Positions 21,501 to 32,700 of a DNA stretch of 64,000 bases are shown piece by piece (the stretch's first letter is position 1; every line of letters starts with the position of its first letter). The notes under the pieces were generated by a model that worked only from the letters and a program-made list of their open reading frames with translations, made no database searches and was not told the origin of the DNA. Source of the stretch: Vicugna pacos (Eukaryota > Chordata > Mammalia > Artiodactyla > Camelidae); contig NC_133005.1 of the NCBI RefSeq assembly GCF_048564905.1, positions 32,977,501-33,041,500 of the forward strand. The letters are read 5' to 3'. The position numbers and the translations under genes were made by a program.

Positions 21501-21534
21501 GTCTGTGTACATGGGAAGGTTGTGGAGCACAGTG

Positions 21535-21875
21535 TTCTAAAATATGGGTTTAGCGTCAAACAGACCTGAGTTAGGGTTCTAGCTTTGTTGCCTATACTGT
21601 GTGACTTGGACAAGTTCCTTTCCCTTTTGGAGTCTCAGTTTCCTCATCTGCGAAACAGGATGTTAATAGTACAATTGAAAACCTTAACCCCATCTTGTTG
21701 AACTCTTAAAAATTAAAAGCACTCAGCACAGTACCTGGAACATAGTAGTTTATTTCATATGACAGCTAAAGTCACGCACATTCTCCAGATGAGAAAACTG
21801 AGGCTCAGAGTTGAAATGACTTGCTCAAGGTCACACAGCTCTTAAATGGCATAGTTAGGACAAGAACAGGCTCCC
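21535..21875. mobile_element. MIR on plus (21535-21760) and MIR on minus (21775-21875)
   Basis: Plus copy: 'actgtgtgacttggacaagt', 'gagtctcagtttcctcatct', 'agcacagtacctggaacata'. Minus copy: 'gagaaaactgaggctcagag', 'ttgctcaaggtcacacagct'. Confidence 0.75.
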
Positions 21876-22059
21876 TCTTGATGGTTCCAGTATTTCACAG
21901 CTGAGGCCTCAAGCACAAGGCACACACAGGCACCTAAGGTCCTAAACAAGGGACATTGTCATGCTTGCTGAAGCCAGCTCTCCTAAATCCTTTCTAGAAA
22001 AAAGCATAGTATGGCTAAATAAGTAAAAGCAATACATACCCCAGGAAGGAACTTTCTCA

Positions 22060-22433
22060 TTTCATCAGAGAGGGTGTTGGGGAGGGGCCATTACAGAAGA
22101 GTGTTCAGGGGCCAATGGAAGTAGCTGGACCACATTTCACCCATCATCCAACAGGTTAAGCCAGGCTCTTCATGATGGTGATCACAGGGTTACTGAGAGC
22201 AGCAAGAGAGCAAAGGCCCAATGTGCAAACACATTTAAGCCTTTGCTTGTGTTGCATTTACTAAAGTCCCACTGGCTAAAGCAAGTGACATGACAGACCC
22301 AGGATTAAAAGAGTGGATGGTTGGACTCTACCTCTTGATGGCAGGGGCAGCAAAGCCCTTGCAAGGGGCATGCATGCAGGAATGGGAGGAGTTTGTGGCC
22401 ATTCTTGCAATCTACCCAGGGGTGAGGTGTTCT
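22060..22433 (-). mobile_element. MaLR (MLT1-like) LTR fossil
   Basis: The reverse complement starts 'gggtagattgcaagaatggc', continues 'ccatcaagaggtagagtcc' and 'gtcacttgctttagccagtg', the pattern of an MLT1-class LTR. It is a solo, old copy abutting an L2. The far boundary is uncertain. Confidence 0.6.
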
Positions 22434-22434
22434 G

Positions 22435-22925
22435 ATTTTACTTTTAAAAGTACTCTGGTTGCTGTGGAAATGGATTTCAAAGCAGACGGAAGCCCAGGTG
22501 AGATGGTGGCTTGGACTGAGATGGTGGCAGCGGAGATTGGGAGGCATGAAAGACTTGAGATGTATTTTGGAAATAAAATGAACAGGCTTGAGGGTGTTGA
22601 GGGGAGGGCGGTGGTGGGTGGGGAAGAGAATCAAAGGTCACTCCTGAGGTTTTGGTCTGAGCTACTAAGTGGTACCATTTCCTGATCTGGGCAAGGGGGA
22701 ACTGAGAGCTCAGTTTGGGACCGAATGAGTTTGAGATGCCTTTGAAACACCCCAGAGGGGATGTCACATAAGCCATTCAGTATTCTCACCTGACTTTCAA
22801 AGGAGAGACCGGAATTTGGAGATGGAGATTTGAGAGTCTTCAGCATATACGTGGTGTTTAAAGCCATAGAATTGGGTGATTTCACCTAGGAAGAGAGTAG
22901 ACAGAGACAGAAAGAGGAATGAAGA
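22435..22925 (-). mobile_element. L2, first part of an interrupted minus-strand copy
   Basis: On the plus strand this is the reverse complement of L2 ORF2-3' text: 'gatggtggcttggactgaga', 'tgagtttgagatgcctttg', 'cttcagcatatacgtggtgt', 'gtgatttcacctaggaagag'. It continues at 23825 after two younger insertions. Confidence 0.8.
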
Positions 22926-22934
22926 CCCTGCTGT

Positions 22935-23425
22935 ATTAGTTATTTATTACTGCTTAGCAAACTGCTTCCAAACTCAGTGGTTTGAACAAAAAACATTTGT
23001 TATATGACACATTTTCTGTGAATCAGGAATTCTGGAACAGCTTAGCTGGGTGGTTCTAATTTGGGGCTGCATGATACGGGCTGCAGTCGAGCTGTTGGCT
23101 GGGGCTGCAATACTCTGAGCTGAACGATCCAAGATGGCTCATTCACCTGCGTCTTAACTAGAGGTTCCCCACTGGCTGTTGGCAGGAGACCCTGACTCTT
23201 CACTACATGGGCATCTTAGCAGAGTTGCTTGAGTTTGTTCACAACATGGCAGCTGGCTTTCCCTCCTGAGCAAGTGACCCCAGAGAGACAGAAACAGCAG
23301 AAACCACATTATCTTTTATGTCCTATCCTTGGAAGTTGAATTCTGTCTCTTCTGCCACATTCTGTTCATTTGAAGCAAGTCATTAAATACAGCCCGTATT
23401 CAAGAGGAGGAAAATTGGATTCCAC
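22935..23425 (-). mobile_element. MLT1-family MaLR LTR fossil inside L2
   Basis: Reverse complement of an MLT1-type LTR: 'gtattagttatttattactg' at one end, 'agctgttggctggggctgca', 'cacaacatggcagctggctt' and 'gaagcaagtcattaaataca' inside. Near full length and solo, inserted in the L2 at 22435-24190. Confidence 0.75.
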
Positions 23426-23460
23426 CCAAGAGATATGTATCAAGTAATCTGTGGGCATAC

Positions 23461-23815
23461 TTTTTCTTTTTCTTTTTTTAATTGAAGTATAGTTGATTTA
23501 CAACATCATATTAGTTTCAGGTGTACAGCATAGTAATTCAGTATTTTTACAGACTATACTCCATCAAAAGTCATTACAAGATAATGGCTGTAATTCCCTG
23601 TGCTACACAGTATATCCTTGTTGCTTATCTATTTTATATATGGTAGCTTGTATCTCTTACTCCTGTACCCCTAATTTGCCCTTCCTACTTCCCTTCTACC
23701 CTTTGGTAACTGTTAGTTTGTTTTCTGTATCTGTGAGTCTGTTTCTGTTTTGCATATATATTCATTTGTATCATTTTTTAGATTCCACAAAGAAAGACAA
23801 ATACTGTATCATATT
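23461..23815 (-). mobile_element. L1 3' end (artiodactyl-type)
   Basis: Plus-strand text reads 'attgaagtatagttgattta', 'tcaggtgtacagcatagtaa', 'cctgtgctacacagtatatc', the reverse complement of the L1 3' UTR found in artiodactyl and camelid genomes. Related 3' ends occur at 43225 and 48430 (plus) and 50598 (minus). Confidence 0.8.
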
Positions 23816-23824
23816 TTAGAATTA

Positions 23825-24190
23825 CCACCCCTTCCCTGTGGCTCCCTGACATTGAGAGGGGTTAGAAACAGAAGAGCTGGCAAAGCTGACTGAGTTAGAG
23901 TGGCCACTGGGATGTGAGGACTCTTGTGTTATAACCCAGAAAGGATTGTTTTAAGGAGAGAAGACAGTGTCAGGTGCTGCAGAGAGGCTGAGTAAACCAA
24001 GAATGGGAAAGCATCCCCTGGATTTCATCCCATGGCTGTTGGTGGTGACCTTGTCTCAAGCAGTTTCACTGGCACATGGGGGCAAAATGCTGAAGAGTGA
24101 ATGGGAGGAAAGGAGAGAAGACAGACGACCCTTTCGAGAAGCATAGCTGTAGAGAGGAAGAGAGAAATGGGGTGGTGCCTGAAGAAAGAT
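23825..24190 (-). mobile_element. L2, second part of the interrupted copy
   Basis: Resumes the L2 reverse complement: 'gagctggcaaagctgactga', 'gacagtgtcaggtgctgcag', 'ggtggtgaccttgtctcaag', 'ggaaaggagagaagacagac'. Confidence 0.75.
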
Positions 24191-25299
24191 GCGGGACAAA
24201 GGGAGGAATTTTATCTTGCAATAGGAGAGGCAAGAGTGTGTTTTCAGGCTGGTAGAAATGACCCAGTGCAAAGGAGAAACCAGTGATGCAGGACCATGAC
24301 GCCGAGTCCATGAGCCGAAAGGAAGGCTGTACTTCAGGCAGAGCTCCCCGGTGGAACACAGAGTGCCCTCAAATGGGGTAAATCAAGAGGGCTTCATGAA
24401 GGGACTCTTTACAGATGTGTGGGCAGGACCCAGGGGAACCACACGGAGAAGTGCGGTACCCAGGCTGGGGAGGATTCAGAACCAGGATAGAGAGGCTGTG
24501 CTGAGGGCCACAAGACAGGAGCTGTGACTTTCAGTCTAGGGTCACAGTCAACCCTTGATGACCCGCAGAGAGAAAACTGAGGGAAGTTAAGACCCTGACC
24601 TCGCTCTCACCCCCCCACCCTGTCCTATCTCCTGCCTCTGCTCCCCATTGGCCAAACCTCCCTGGAGCCCCAACGGTATATCTGGTATATCTGTCACGTG
24701 GGCCTCCTGGGGCCAGAGCAGCGTGGGGAAGGGAGGAGGGTGGATCTAGAAAGGGTACGGGAGGAGATGCAGTGCTGGATGGACGCGGGGAGCCGCGGAG
24801 GACCTGGCTTTGTGCATGGGCGCATCACGCTGCCCTGGTCAGTGGGTGGCAAGCGCGTGGGCTTGGAGTGTGGGTTTCACAGTGTGGGGTGAGGGCTTTC
24901 ATGTCCGAAGGCTCCTATTTTCTGAATGAAGGGTGAGGGGATGTCATCAGCTGAGCGAGAACGACCAGGTGTGAGGAGAGAAGATGAAAGATGTGCTGTT
25001 GTCTCCGCAAGGGGAGAGGAAGCAAACCTTCTCCAGAACTATTCCAGGACCTGGGCAGTGCTGCTGGCCCTCCTGGGCCTGGTGGTCAGGAATTTAAAAT
25101 GTAACTGGTCAGGGTAAGTGTCTCCAGCAGGCTCAGCTGGCAGACTCGGAGAAGGGACAAGATGGGGTTCATCCAGGGCTGTGGCTTGGTGAAGGAACAC
25201 ACAACTGCAGGAAAGGAGGGAATGGAAGGGGTCAGGCCCTCTGGCCACATGCCAGATAGCTACCCGTGACCATGGATATACATAGTCATGTCTATCAGT
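24191..25299. other. Intron 5 interior, nothing recognised
   Basis: Moderately GC-rich with CpGs around 24770-24860 and no repeats I can name. Short open frames are unsupported. Confidence 0.4.
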
Positions 25300-25600
25300 G
25301 TTTGCCTACAGACACAAACACGGGAATGGACAATCTTAAATAGCGACACACACCCACATGCTTGTGAACCATCTACCTGTCTGCAGGCAAACACCAAACG
25401 ATGTGGACGCACGCTTCACTTAGTCCCCTCACTGCATGGCCACAAATGCCCATGCATGTGGCTATCCACATGCAAATACACAACCAGCTGCAGGGATTTG
25501 AGCAGGCATTCACATGGGTAAACATACACACCATGCAGGATACAGACACACAGATCTACACAGACTCAAAGAATGCACCCACCTATTGAAAGGGGCCTGC
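25300..25600. repeat. Degenerate CACA-rich tract
   Basis: Interrupted ACACA and CATGCA motifs over about 300 bases, similar in style to 12983-13200 and 53060-53370. Confidence 0.6.
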
Positions 25601-25642
25601 GTGTCTGTGGAGATACATGCATGTGTGAATATTTGCATGTGG

Positions 25643-25855
25643 AAAGAAGCAGCTTAATGTAGTGGTTACAAGCACAGACTCTGGAACCAGATGGCCTGAG
25701 TTCAAGTCCAACTCTCCTCTGCCCTCTGCTAGCTGTGTGGCTTTGACCAAGTTACTTAACCTCTCTGTGCCTTGATTGCCTTAACTGTAAAATGGGGCTA
25801 ATAATGGCACCTATCTGATAGGATTGTTGTACAGATTAAGGAAATTATACCACAC
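25643..25855 (+). mobile_element. MIR, near full length
   Basis: Shows 'atgtagtggttacaagcaca', 'gctgtgtggctttgaccaag', 'aactgtaaaatggggctaat', 'aggattgttgtacagattaa'. Confidence 0.85.
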
Positions 25856-26159
25856 TCTCCTGGCTCGTCTCCTACCTCACAGGCTGTGCCTTCCCTTCAC
25901 AGTTCTGACCCCCATGACTACCCACCCCCCCAACATTAGTACACCGTATTTTATCAATTCTAAGATGCACCTTTGCTAAGTCACATCCCAACATCTCTGA
26001 AACTGGAAGGCTTCCCACAATCAGTAGTTTAATCGGCATCACTTGTTTTCTTTAGGGTGGCTGTCTTACACTGGACGGCAACTCAGATTTGATGAAAGAT
26101 CCCCATACTCCCCCTCATTACCAAGGATGAACTGTTCTCGAAGGAGCTAAACCTAGTCC

Positions 26160-27000
26160 CTTCCTCTGTGTACCAGGTGCCATCCATGCTCACTCATCCA
26201 CTCAAGGATCCCCATCAGTCACTCTCCACTCTCTCCTGTAGCATCACTTCTCATCTCGGCTCGATCATTCCCATCAACGTGCTGGTCTTTTCTTCCCAAC
26301 TTACAAAAACTCTCTTGACCCATCTCACATTATGGGTGTGTCCTTCTCACTACAGCAAAACTCCTTGAAAGGGTGACCTTTGCTCGCTGTCTCCAATTCC
26401 TCTCCTCCCTTTCCCTCTTGGACTCCCTCCAACCAGACTTCCATCGTCAGCATCTACCCCAGCTGTTCCTGTCAAGGTCACCAGTTGCCAAATGTAATCG
26501 CCAACTCTCAGCCTCCTCTTCTGTGACTTCTCTGCAGTATCTGAACTCAGCTGAGCTCTCTCCTTGGACCACTTTCTTATCTTGGCTTCTGGGACGTTGC
26601 ACTTTCCTGGGGCATCTCCCATCTCACAGGCTGCTCCTTTTCATGCACCTTTGCTGGTTGCTTCTTGTTGCCCAGTATCTAAATCTTGAAGCCCCAAAGC
26701 TCAGCCCTTGGTCCTGTTCTCAGCTCTGTCTCCACTCATGCCCTCGATGAAGCCATCCCACTGTTGATGATGCACACCTGTAGCTCTCACTGCAGACACC
26801 ATCTCCCCTCAGATGTCAGACAGGAATTTTGAAGGTTCCACATTCAAGAACTACTTCTGATTAGAGCTTTCATTACACTTTAACTCCTGCTCCCGTGAGA
26901 CCATGAGCCCCTTGAGGGAAGGCATTGTGTCTTGTCAAGTCTTCATGCCCAGCGCATCCTACCAGATAAACATTTGTTGGATAAATGAGTAAATGAATGA
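26160..27000 (+). mobile_element. L2 with ORF2 and 3' remnants
   Basis: Coding-orientation L2: 'aaactccttgaaagggtgac', 'tcaaggtcaccagttgccaa', 'gcatctcccatctcacaggc', and the tail 'gagccccttgagggaaggca...gataaacatttgttggata'. It explains the 125-codon plus-strand frame as an L2 reverse-transcriptase relic. Confidence 0.8.
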
Positions 27001-27769
27001 ACATGAAGACACAGAATGACAGCAGGGCGTGGTCAGGATGCTCAGACTTTGAGGGTAGAGGCATTAGGCTCATGGAACTTCTGAGCTGAAAGGAACACTT
27101 CTCCAAAGGTGCCAAAGCAAGCTTCCGCAGAAAGCAGACCTCACAGGAAGTGGAGGGGGGGCACTCCAGGCGTGGGGTACAGCAGGGGCAAAGGGCCACA
27201 GGCTGAAATGAGCGTGCCTTGCTTGATAGAAACGTTGTTGGCCTATCATGGTAAGTCAAGATCAGAGAAGTACGTTTGAACAAAACTAACTACTGAAAGG
27301 GCTTAAAAGTTGGGCAAAGGAATCTGACATTAACGTGTAGTCAGTGGGGAAAATTTAGGGGTTTTGAGCCTAGAGGTGATGTAGGAGACCAAAGAGGCTC
27401 CAAAATCTCAAGTCTAAACGTCTGGGGGAAACATGTTGCACAAAACAAAGTCTTTCCTAGGCACGCAGACTAATTTTAGATGACACATGACCATGGCGAT
27501 AAATAATACAAAACCACATAATGAAAATTATTCTTTTCAGTTCCTTTGATTAAAGAAAGAGTAATAGTATGATGTTAGTATGTAAAGGGGTTATGTGTTA
27601 ATATCTGCTCCTTTCTTCAAATAAACAAGTCTTGGGCTCAGAGATTTTTGGCGGGCAAGCGTCTCCAGCTGGAACTTAATAGTGTTTGTTTTGGTTTTCT
27701 TATACACACTTTTATCATTGCACATAGTTTATGGCAAATGACATTGCTTATAATATAGTTTCTTTTTTC
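27001..27769. other. Intron 5 interior, nothing recognised
   Basis: No named repeat or exon. The AT-rich part at 27470-27770 may be an old LINE tail. Confidence 0.35.
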
Positions 27770-28765
27770 ATCCATCATTGATTAAGTTAAGATTTAGTGA
27801 GCCAGACGCTGTTCTAGGTGCAGGAAGTGCAGCTGTAGTCAAGACAGACCCAAATTCCTGCCCTCGTGAAGCTTCTATTCTAGTAGACGGTGACAGGCAA
27901 TAAACAAAATGAGCATCTACGATACATGGTGGAATGAGGGAGCTAAGTTGTTTGGAGGAAAACAAAGCAAGGGAGGAGGAGAGTGACTGCTGGGGTTGGG
28001 GTTTCAATTTTAAATGAGTGGTCAGTGAAGCTGCCTGAGAAGTTGGCATTTGAGCAAAGATCTGAAGGAGGTGGAGGACTAGTAAGCCCTGCGGCTCTGT
28101 AGGTGAAGAGTGTTCCAGGCAGAGGGAACAGCTGGTGCAAAGGCCCTGGGGTGGGAACGTGCCTGGAATGAGGAACTGCAAGGAGGCTGGTGTGGTTGAA
28201 GAAGAGTGAGTTAAGGGGGAGGGGAGAGTAGAATCCTTGATCTGAAAGGTACCTGGGGACCAGATCACGTAGGACCTCCAGGCCATTGGAAGGATGGCAG
28301 CTTTTACTCTGACCACCACAGGCGGTCATTAGAGGGCTTTGATCAGAGAGGAGGACAGGATCTGACTTAAGTTTTAACAGGATCCCTCTGGCTGCTGTGC
28401 TGAGAATAGACTTTAGGGAGACAAGGACAGAAGATAATATTTGTTAAGACCAGGATGGTAACAGTAGAGGTAATATCAAACTTGGAATATATTTTGAAAA
28501 TAAAGTTGATGGGAACTGCTGATAAACTGTATGTGGGGTATGAAAGAAAGAAGATTTCGACATGGCATGAGGCTTGAGACTGAGTGGCTGGAAGGATCGA
28601 GGTGCTGTTACTGACATGGGGATGAGTGTGGTAGGTTTGGAGGTGACAGTCAAGAATTCAGTTTTAGATATGTGAAGTTTCAAATGCAGAGTGGACACCC
28701 AAGTGGAGCTGAAAAACGGGCAGTGGGATATATGAGTCCAGAGTTTAAATACATGTATTTGCACT
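27770..28765 (-). mobile_element. L2, long minus-strand copy
   Basis: Reverse complement of the L2 3' end: 'agacgctgttctaggtgcag', 'gttccaggcagagggaacag', 'ggatccctctggctgctgtg', 'cagttttagatatgtgaag'. About 1 kb, which explains the 183-, 128- and 106-codon minus frames. Confidence 0.85.
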
Positions 28766-28977
28766 TTATCAGTCAGTTGATTTAAAGAAAAAATAACAGA
28801 GGTAGTATATACATATGGTAAAAATCACTGAAGTTGTACAGGAGTGGGCGACCATGTGGAGCCGCTATGGCAGGCAGGCAGGAGCCAGAGGCGTTGATAA
28901 GAGAGGAGGGAGTATATGGGGGAGGTGGGGAGAATGCTGACCCCTCCCACCCCCAACTCCTCTCTCTTCCACTCTAG

Positions 28978-29321
28978 GGCAGAAATGTGAGCTGTGGCTC
29001 TGTGGCTGTGCCTTCACCCTCGCTGATGTCCTCCTGGGAGCCACCCTGCACCGCCTCAAATTCCTAGGACTGTCCAAGAAATACTGGGAAGATGGCAGCC
29101 GGCCCAACCTGCAGTCCTTCTTTGAGAGGGTCCAGAAACGCTTTGCCTTCCGAAAAGTTCTCGGCGATATCCACACCACTCTGCTGTCGGCTGTCATCCC
29201 CAACGCGTTCCGGCTGGTCAAGCGGAAACCCCCGTCTTTCTTTGGGGCATCCTTCCTCATGGGCTCCCTGGGTGGGATGGGCTACTTTGCCTACTGGTAC
29301 CTCAAGAAAAAATACATCTAA
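28978..29321 (+). CDS. GDAP1L1: GDAP1L1 coding exon 6 (terminal)
   Basis: The acceptor CCACTCTAG ends at 28977. The exon encodes (G)QKCELWLCGCAFTLADVLLG... to YFAYWYLKKKYI and a TAA at 29319-29321. LCGCAFTLADVLLGATLHRL is the conserved GST C-domain helix with the N-capping-box-like T-x-A-D. RVQKRFAFRKVL is the basic helix of the GDAP1 family. GASFLMGSLGGMGYFAYWYL is the C-terminal hydrophobic anchor. Confidence 0.96.
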
Positions 29322-30415
29322 AGCCAGGCCCTGGGCTTGGTGTCTGGCTGTCGGTGTCTCTGTGCTGTGTGATTCCCAAGAAGCTCTCGGTAACACACCA
29401 TCTCATGAACACTTGGACAGCCCCTCCTGCCCCTTGTTTGGAGTAATTCTATTGTCAGTGTGAAAACATTCCATAGTTTAGGAGTAGACGTTGCCAATGC
29501 CGTGAGTTGAGGCCACGGCTCTACTAAAGGAGAGAAAGTATGTGAGGGTGGGGGAGAGAGAGAGAGAGAGAAACAAAAACACGAATGCCTTTTTTTTTTT
29601 TTTCAATTCAAGGTCTCAAGATGAAACTATGGGGACTGGTTAGGATCTGAGGTGAGTCCCAGGCCATTCCATTCACCAGGTCCCAGATTCTGGGAGGTGC
29701 TGGGGGCTTGAAGGGTCTGACCCCTCGCCTCCCCTTCCCTCTTGCCCAGGGAATTCTTCCACAGGACAAAGCCAACATCAAGACTCAGCTCTTCTAAGTG
29801 GTACCTCCCGGTGAGGCTGGAGACCCAGAGATCCCATGGGGGGGCCCTGAAGATCAGAAGGGGCTTCATTCCTCTCCTGGACTTGAACTGAGACAGCACT
29901 GGCTCAAGCCAAGGCAGTGACATCCAACCACAGGCCGTGTCTGGGACCAACACCATGAGCACACCCTCCCATTCCCCTCTTAGTTTTGGCCAGTATGTTT
30001 GGTCTGGCACTTTATCAGAAGTCCCTGAAGGCAGTGTCCATCCTCCTCTTCCCAACAGGAGTTGAGTTTTCCTACCATGTGAGGTGGCCTTTCAGTAAAA
30101 GCCATGTTGATCTTTTCTTAGAAGATCAGCGGTGGCCTGAGTGCGGGGTGGGTCTGGAGGTGGATGGCCCTCAGGTCCCGCCTCCAGCCTCTGCCAAAGC
30201 CATATCCTTTAATGCCTGCCTTCCCCATCACTCTTGGGGTTCCCCGTCCATGCCCCACCATGCCACGCGGGGAGGGTCTCTGCATCCACGCTGCCAGCCC
30301 TGGTGGTGTTCCACTTCCCTGTGCCATTTGCATGTTGGGAGAGGGTCTGGGTGTCACTGCTGCTCATGCTTAGAAACCAATGAAAGCCCCTAATAAAGCA
30401 TCCAGGAGGAGGAGT
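29322..30415 (+). other. GDAP1L1: GDAP1L1 3' UTR
   Basis: About 1.1 kb from the stop codon to just past AATAAA at 30392-30397. It contains a (GA)n run at 29550-29571 and a T-run at 29589-29603. Open frames here are unsupported. Confidence 0.75.
30392..30397 (+). terminator. GDAP1L1: Polyadenylation signal AATAAA
   Basis: Canonical hexamer in 'cccctaataaagcatccagg', the first convincing one after the GDAP1L1 stop, with a GT/T-rich stretch following at 30412-30450. Confidence 0.75.
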
Positions 30416-31106
30416 GGCTTTTCATTTCTAAACCCTTCTTGTCCGTCTAGCTCTGATTTCCAAAGGTTGGGGCCAGAGGGGTAGAGACACGATGTTCAGG
30501 CTCAGTGCTGTACAAGAGTACAGCTCTCCTGACTCTCATGGTCCAAACTCACTGAGGTTAGACCATTTCACTTCTGGAGAGAAGGAAGAGACGATGGATG
30601 GCTTTCTAGGGGAGCCCAAGGCTTGAGGTGGGGAGGCCAGGTTCTATCTGCTAGGAAAGGAAAGAGAGGATGGAAAAGCACATATCCAGTATTTTAAGGC
30701 CCTAGACATGGTGGAGGGTTACATAGCTTCTGCTCACATTCCAGGGGTAAGGATGCAAGGACAGGGCTTCACCCAGCTGTAAAGGAGGCTGGGGAATGTA
30801 GTCTCTGGTTGGACAGCCTATTGCTAAGGAAGAAGAGAACAGATCTTGGTGGACAGCTAGCAGCCTCTGACACACAGAATCACTGCGAATGAGAAGATGC
30901 ACAGGCAGACTGCTGGAGAGACCCGTAGACTCAAAGACTCCATGAACCCCCACGTGCCTGTTCAACATATGGGAAACTGAGGCCCTGGATGGGCTGATGT
31001 CTGCGTTTGGTCAGGATCACTCAGTGAGTGTCTCTCAGAATGTCATGGAAAGAACCTTGGGTAAGGGCAAAAGTCACCGTGCAAACATTTACTGAGAATC
31101 CACCAT
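30416..31106. other. Intergenic, no gene
   Basis: Part of 30700-30890 ('aaggaggctggggaatgtag') resembles a recurrent old repeat that I cannot name. The rest is unassigned. Confidence 0.4.
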
Positions 31107-31117
31107 CTGCTGAGCCT

Positions 31118-31251
31118 TCTTTTTTGGGGTGGTGGGGGGAGGATTAGGTTTGTTTGTTTGTTTGTTTTTAATGGAGGTACTGGGGATTGAACCCAGGACC
31201 TTATGTATGCTAAGCACTCACTCTACCACTAAGCTATATACCCTCCTCCCC
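31118..31251 (-). mobile_element. Camelid tRNA-derived SINE (VIC type) with perfect TSD
   Basis: Minus-strand copy with (TTTG)n, 'ggaggtactggggattgaac', 'ctctaccactaagctatata' and the 'ccctcctcccc' end. The 11-base CTGCTGAGCCT flanks it on both sides (31107-31117 and 31252-31262), giving exact ends and showing a fairly young insertion. Confidence 0.95.
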
Positions 31252-31617
31252 CTGCTGAGCCTCTAAGAGGTACCATGAAGGAATGCAGAGAAGGAGAGGA
31301 TGTGGGGCTATCTAAGTTCAGTCTTGTCAGGAAGATAGACACCACCACCACCAGGACTGTGGCAATGGGCGCCCCCAGTGTTCACACTGTGAGAAAGGTC
31401 TTCCTCCCCAGGAAGATGCCTGTTGGGGAGGACAGCAAGGGCTGCTGAAGGTCATACCTTCTTCAGCTCATCAGATGCTCACAGCCAAAGCCACAGAATG
31501 AATTGCCTAGGCCATTTCAACGTATCTTCAAAGACCTAATGGTCCTTCCCTAGCAATGAACCCATACTGCCTAAAGCCCTCAGTTTTATCATCTCCAAAG
31601 TAGAGCTGATGATAGTA

Positions 31618-31755
31618 AAAGCTGCCATCCTTTGAGTACTATAAACTAGGAAATTTACATAAATTATTCCTAACTCTGCAAAACATTGCTTTTTATGTTT
31701 TCCTGATGAGGAAACAGAGGCTCAGAGTTAAGTCCCCAGGTAAAAGTGGTAGATT
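31618..31755 (-). mobile_element. MIR fragment
   Basis: Shows 'cctgatgaggaaacagaggc', 'tcagagttaagtccccagg', a reverse-complement MIR. Confidence 0.65.
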
Positions 31756-32200
31756 GGATTATTGGATTCCCTAACAGGATTGGACACCCACGGCCCTTGC
31801 CTTGTGACTCTGTAGCACCTCCTACTGTGGGTGGAGTTTACTCCTTGCCCCATCAATGCTGGGCTTGCGTGACCTGTTTGGGCCAGTGGAATGTTAGTGG
31901 ACTAACGTGATGTGAGCAGAGGCTTTAAACGTGCCATGTGGTTTGGCTTGGGCTTGGGTGCCTCAGTGTTCATCACGAGAAGAATGGGCCCCAGGCAGTT
32001 GCTGCCCTTTTCATCTGGACTTTAGCATGAAAGTAGAACAGACCTGAGCTCAGTTCATGGCCTGGAACCAAGCCCAGCTGGCCCACTGCCTGGAGCAGAG
32101 CTCACCTGCTGAGGCTGGCCCAGCATTTGCTGTCATAAACCATCAGGTTTGGGGGTGGTTTGTCACAAAGCACTACTACAGCAATAGCTGACTAATACAG
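31748..32200 (+). mobile_element. MaLR (MLT1-like) LTR fossil
   Basis: Begins 'gtggtagattggattattgg', with 'gggccagtggaatgttagtg', 'gatgtgagcagaggctttaa', and ends 'caatagctgactaatacag', the MLT1-class pattern. Solo, near full length, old. Confidence 0.7.
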
Positions 32201-32479
32201 TGGCAGGGCCGGTCTGAAGCCAAAGCCTCCACCTGTTTTCTCTATGGCCTAGGGCAACTGGAAGCTACAGGTGAGGCAATACAGTGAAAATGTCAGGCAC
32301 CAGATTTAAAAGTTCAGAACAAATGCTAGTTGTTACAAATTTTAGTTCACGCTGCATTTTAAAAATGACAGTAACGACACCAAGCCATTTCAGGGTTATC
32401 GGGGGCACACAGAAGTAACAGTGTCCCAGCTTCTGAGACATTCACCAGGCAAAGTAAATCTCTCCAATAATAAGCAGCC

Positions 32480-32700
32480 CTCACAGGTGCCTAACATTTT
32501 AAAGCATGTAACATATTTTCCTATCCATGATTTCATGAAGCTAAGCAAAGACCACTGAGGTAGAAAGAAAGTATTAACCCCATTTCATAGATAAGTAATA
32601 AGCCCAGAGAGGCTAAGTAACTTGGCTAAGATCACACAGCTGAGGGTTTGATAGGCAGAATTTGAATGCAGTCCAGTCCAAGGTGTCTAATAACTCCAGA
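32480..32700 (-). mobile_element. MIR
   Basis: Shows 'taaccccatttcatagataa', 'ccagagaggctaagtaactt', 'taagatcacacagctgaggg'. Confidence 0.75.

Larger units (their letters stand above)
20728..28977 (+). other. GDAP1L1: GDAP1L1 intron 5
   Basis: An 8.25-kb intron bounded by GTGGGT and ...CCACTCTAG. It is mostly old repeats (MIR, L2, L1, MaLR LTRs), listed separately. The spans 24190-25299 and 27001-27769 hold no recognised feature apart from low-complexity bits. Confidence 0.85.
8364..30415 (+). other. GDAP1L1: GDAP1L1 gene span (start codon to likely polyadenylation site)
   Basis: Six coding exons joined by GT-AG introns give 1104 nt, 367 residues, the length I recall for human ganglioside-induced differentiation-associated protein 1-like 1. 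The product begins MATPNNLTPTNCSWWPISAL and ends YFAYWYLKKKYI. It is a paralogue of GDAP1, the Charcot-Marie-Tooth 4A protein, and has a GST fold. The N-terminal thioredoxin-like domain is at about residues 45-130 (from LVLYHWTQSFSSQKVRLVIAE), followed by the helical GST C-domain interrupted by the GDAP1-specific loop. A hydrophobic C-terminal anchor (about 340-360) ends in a basic KKK tail, as in tail-anchored mitochondrial outer-membrane proteins. GDAP1L1 is reported as largely neuronal, mostly cytosolic, and able to move to mitochondria under redox stress. No catalytic GST activity is claimed. The neighbouring FITM2 is tail-to-tail. RE1-like motifs (9331, 20663) suggest REST control. Confidence 0.96.
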
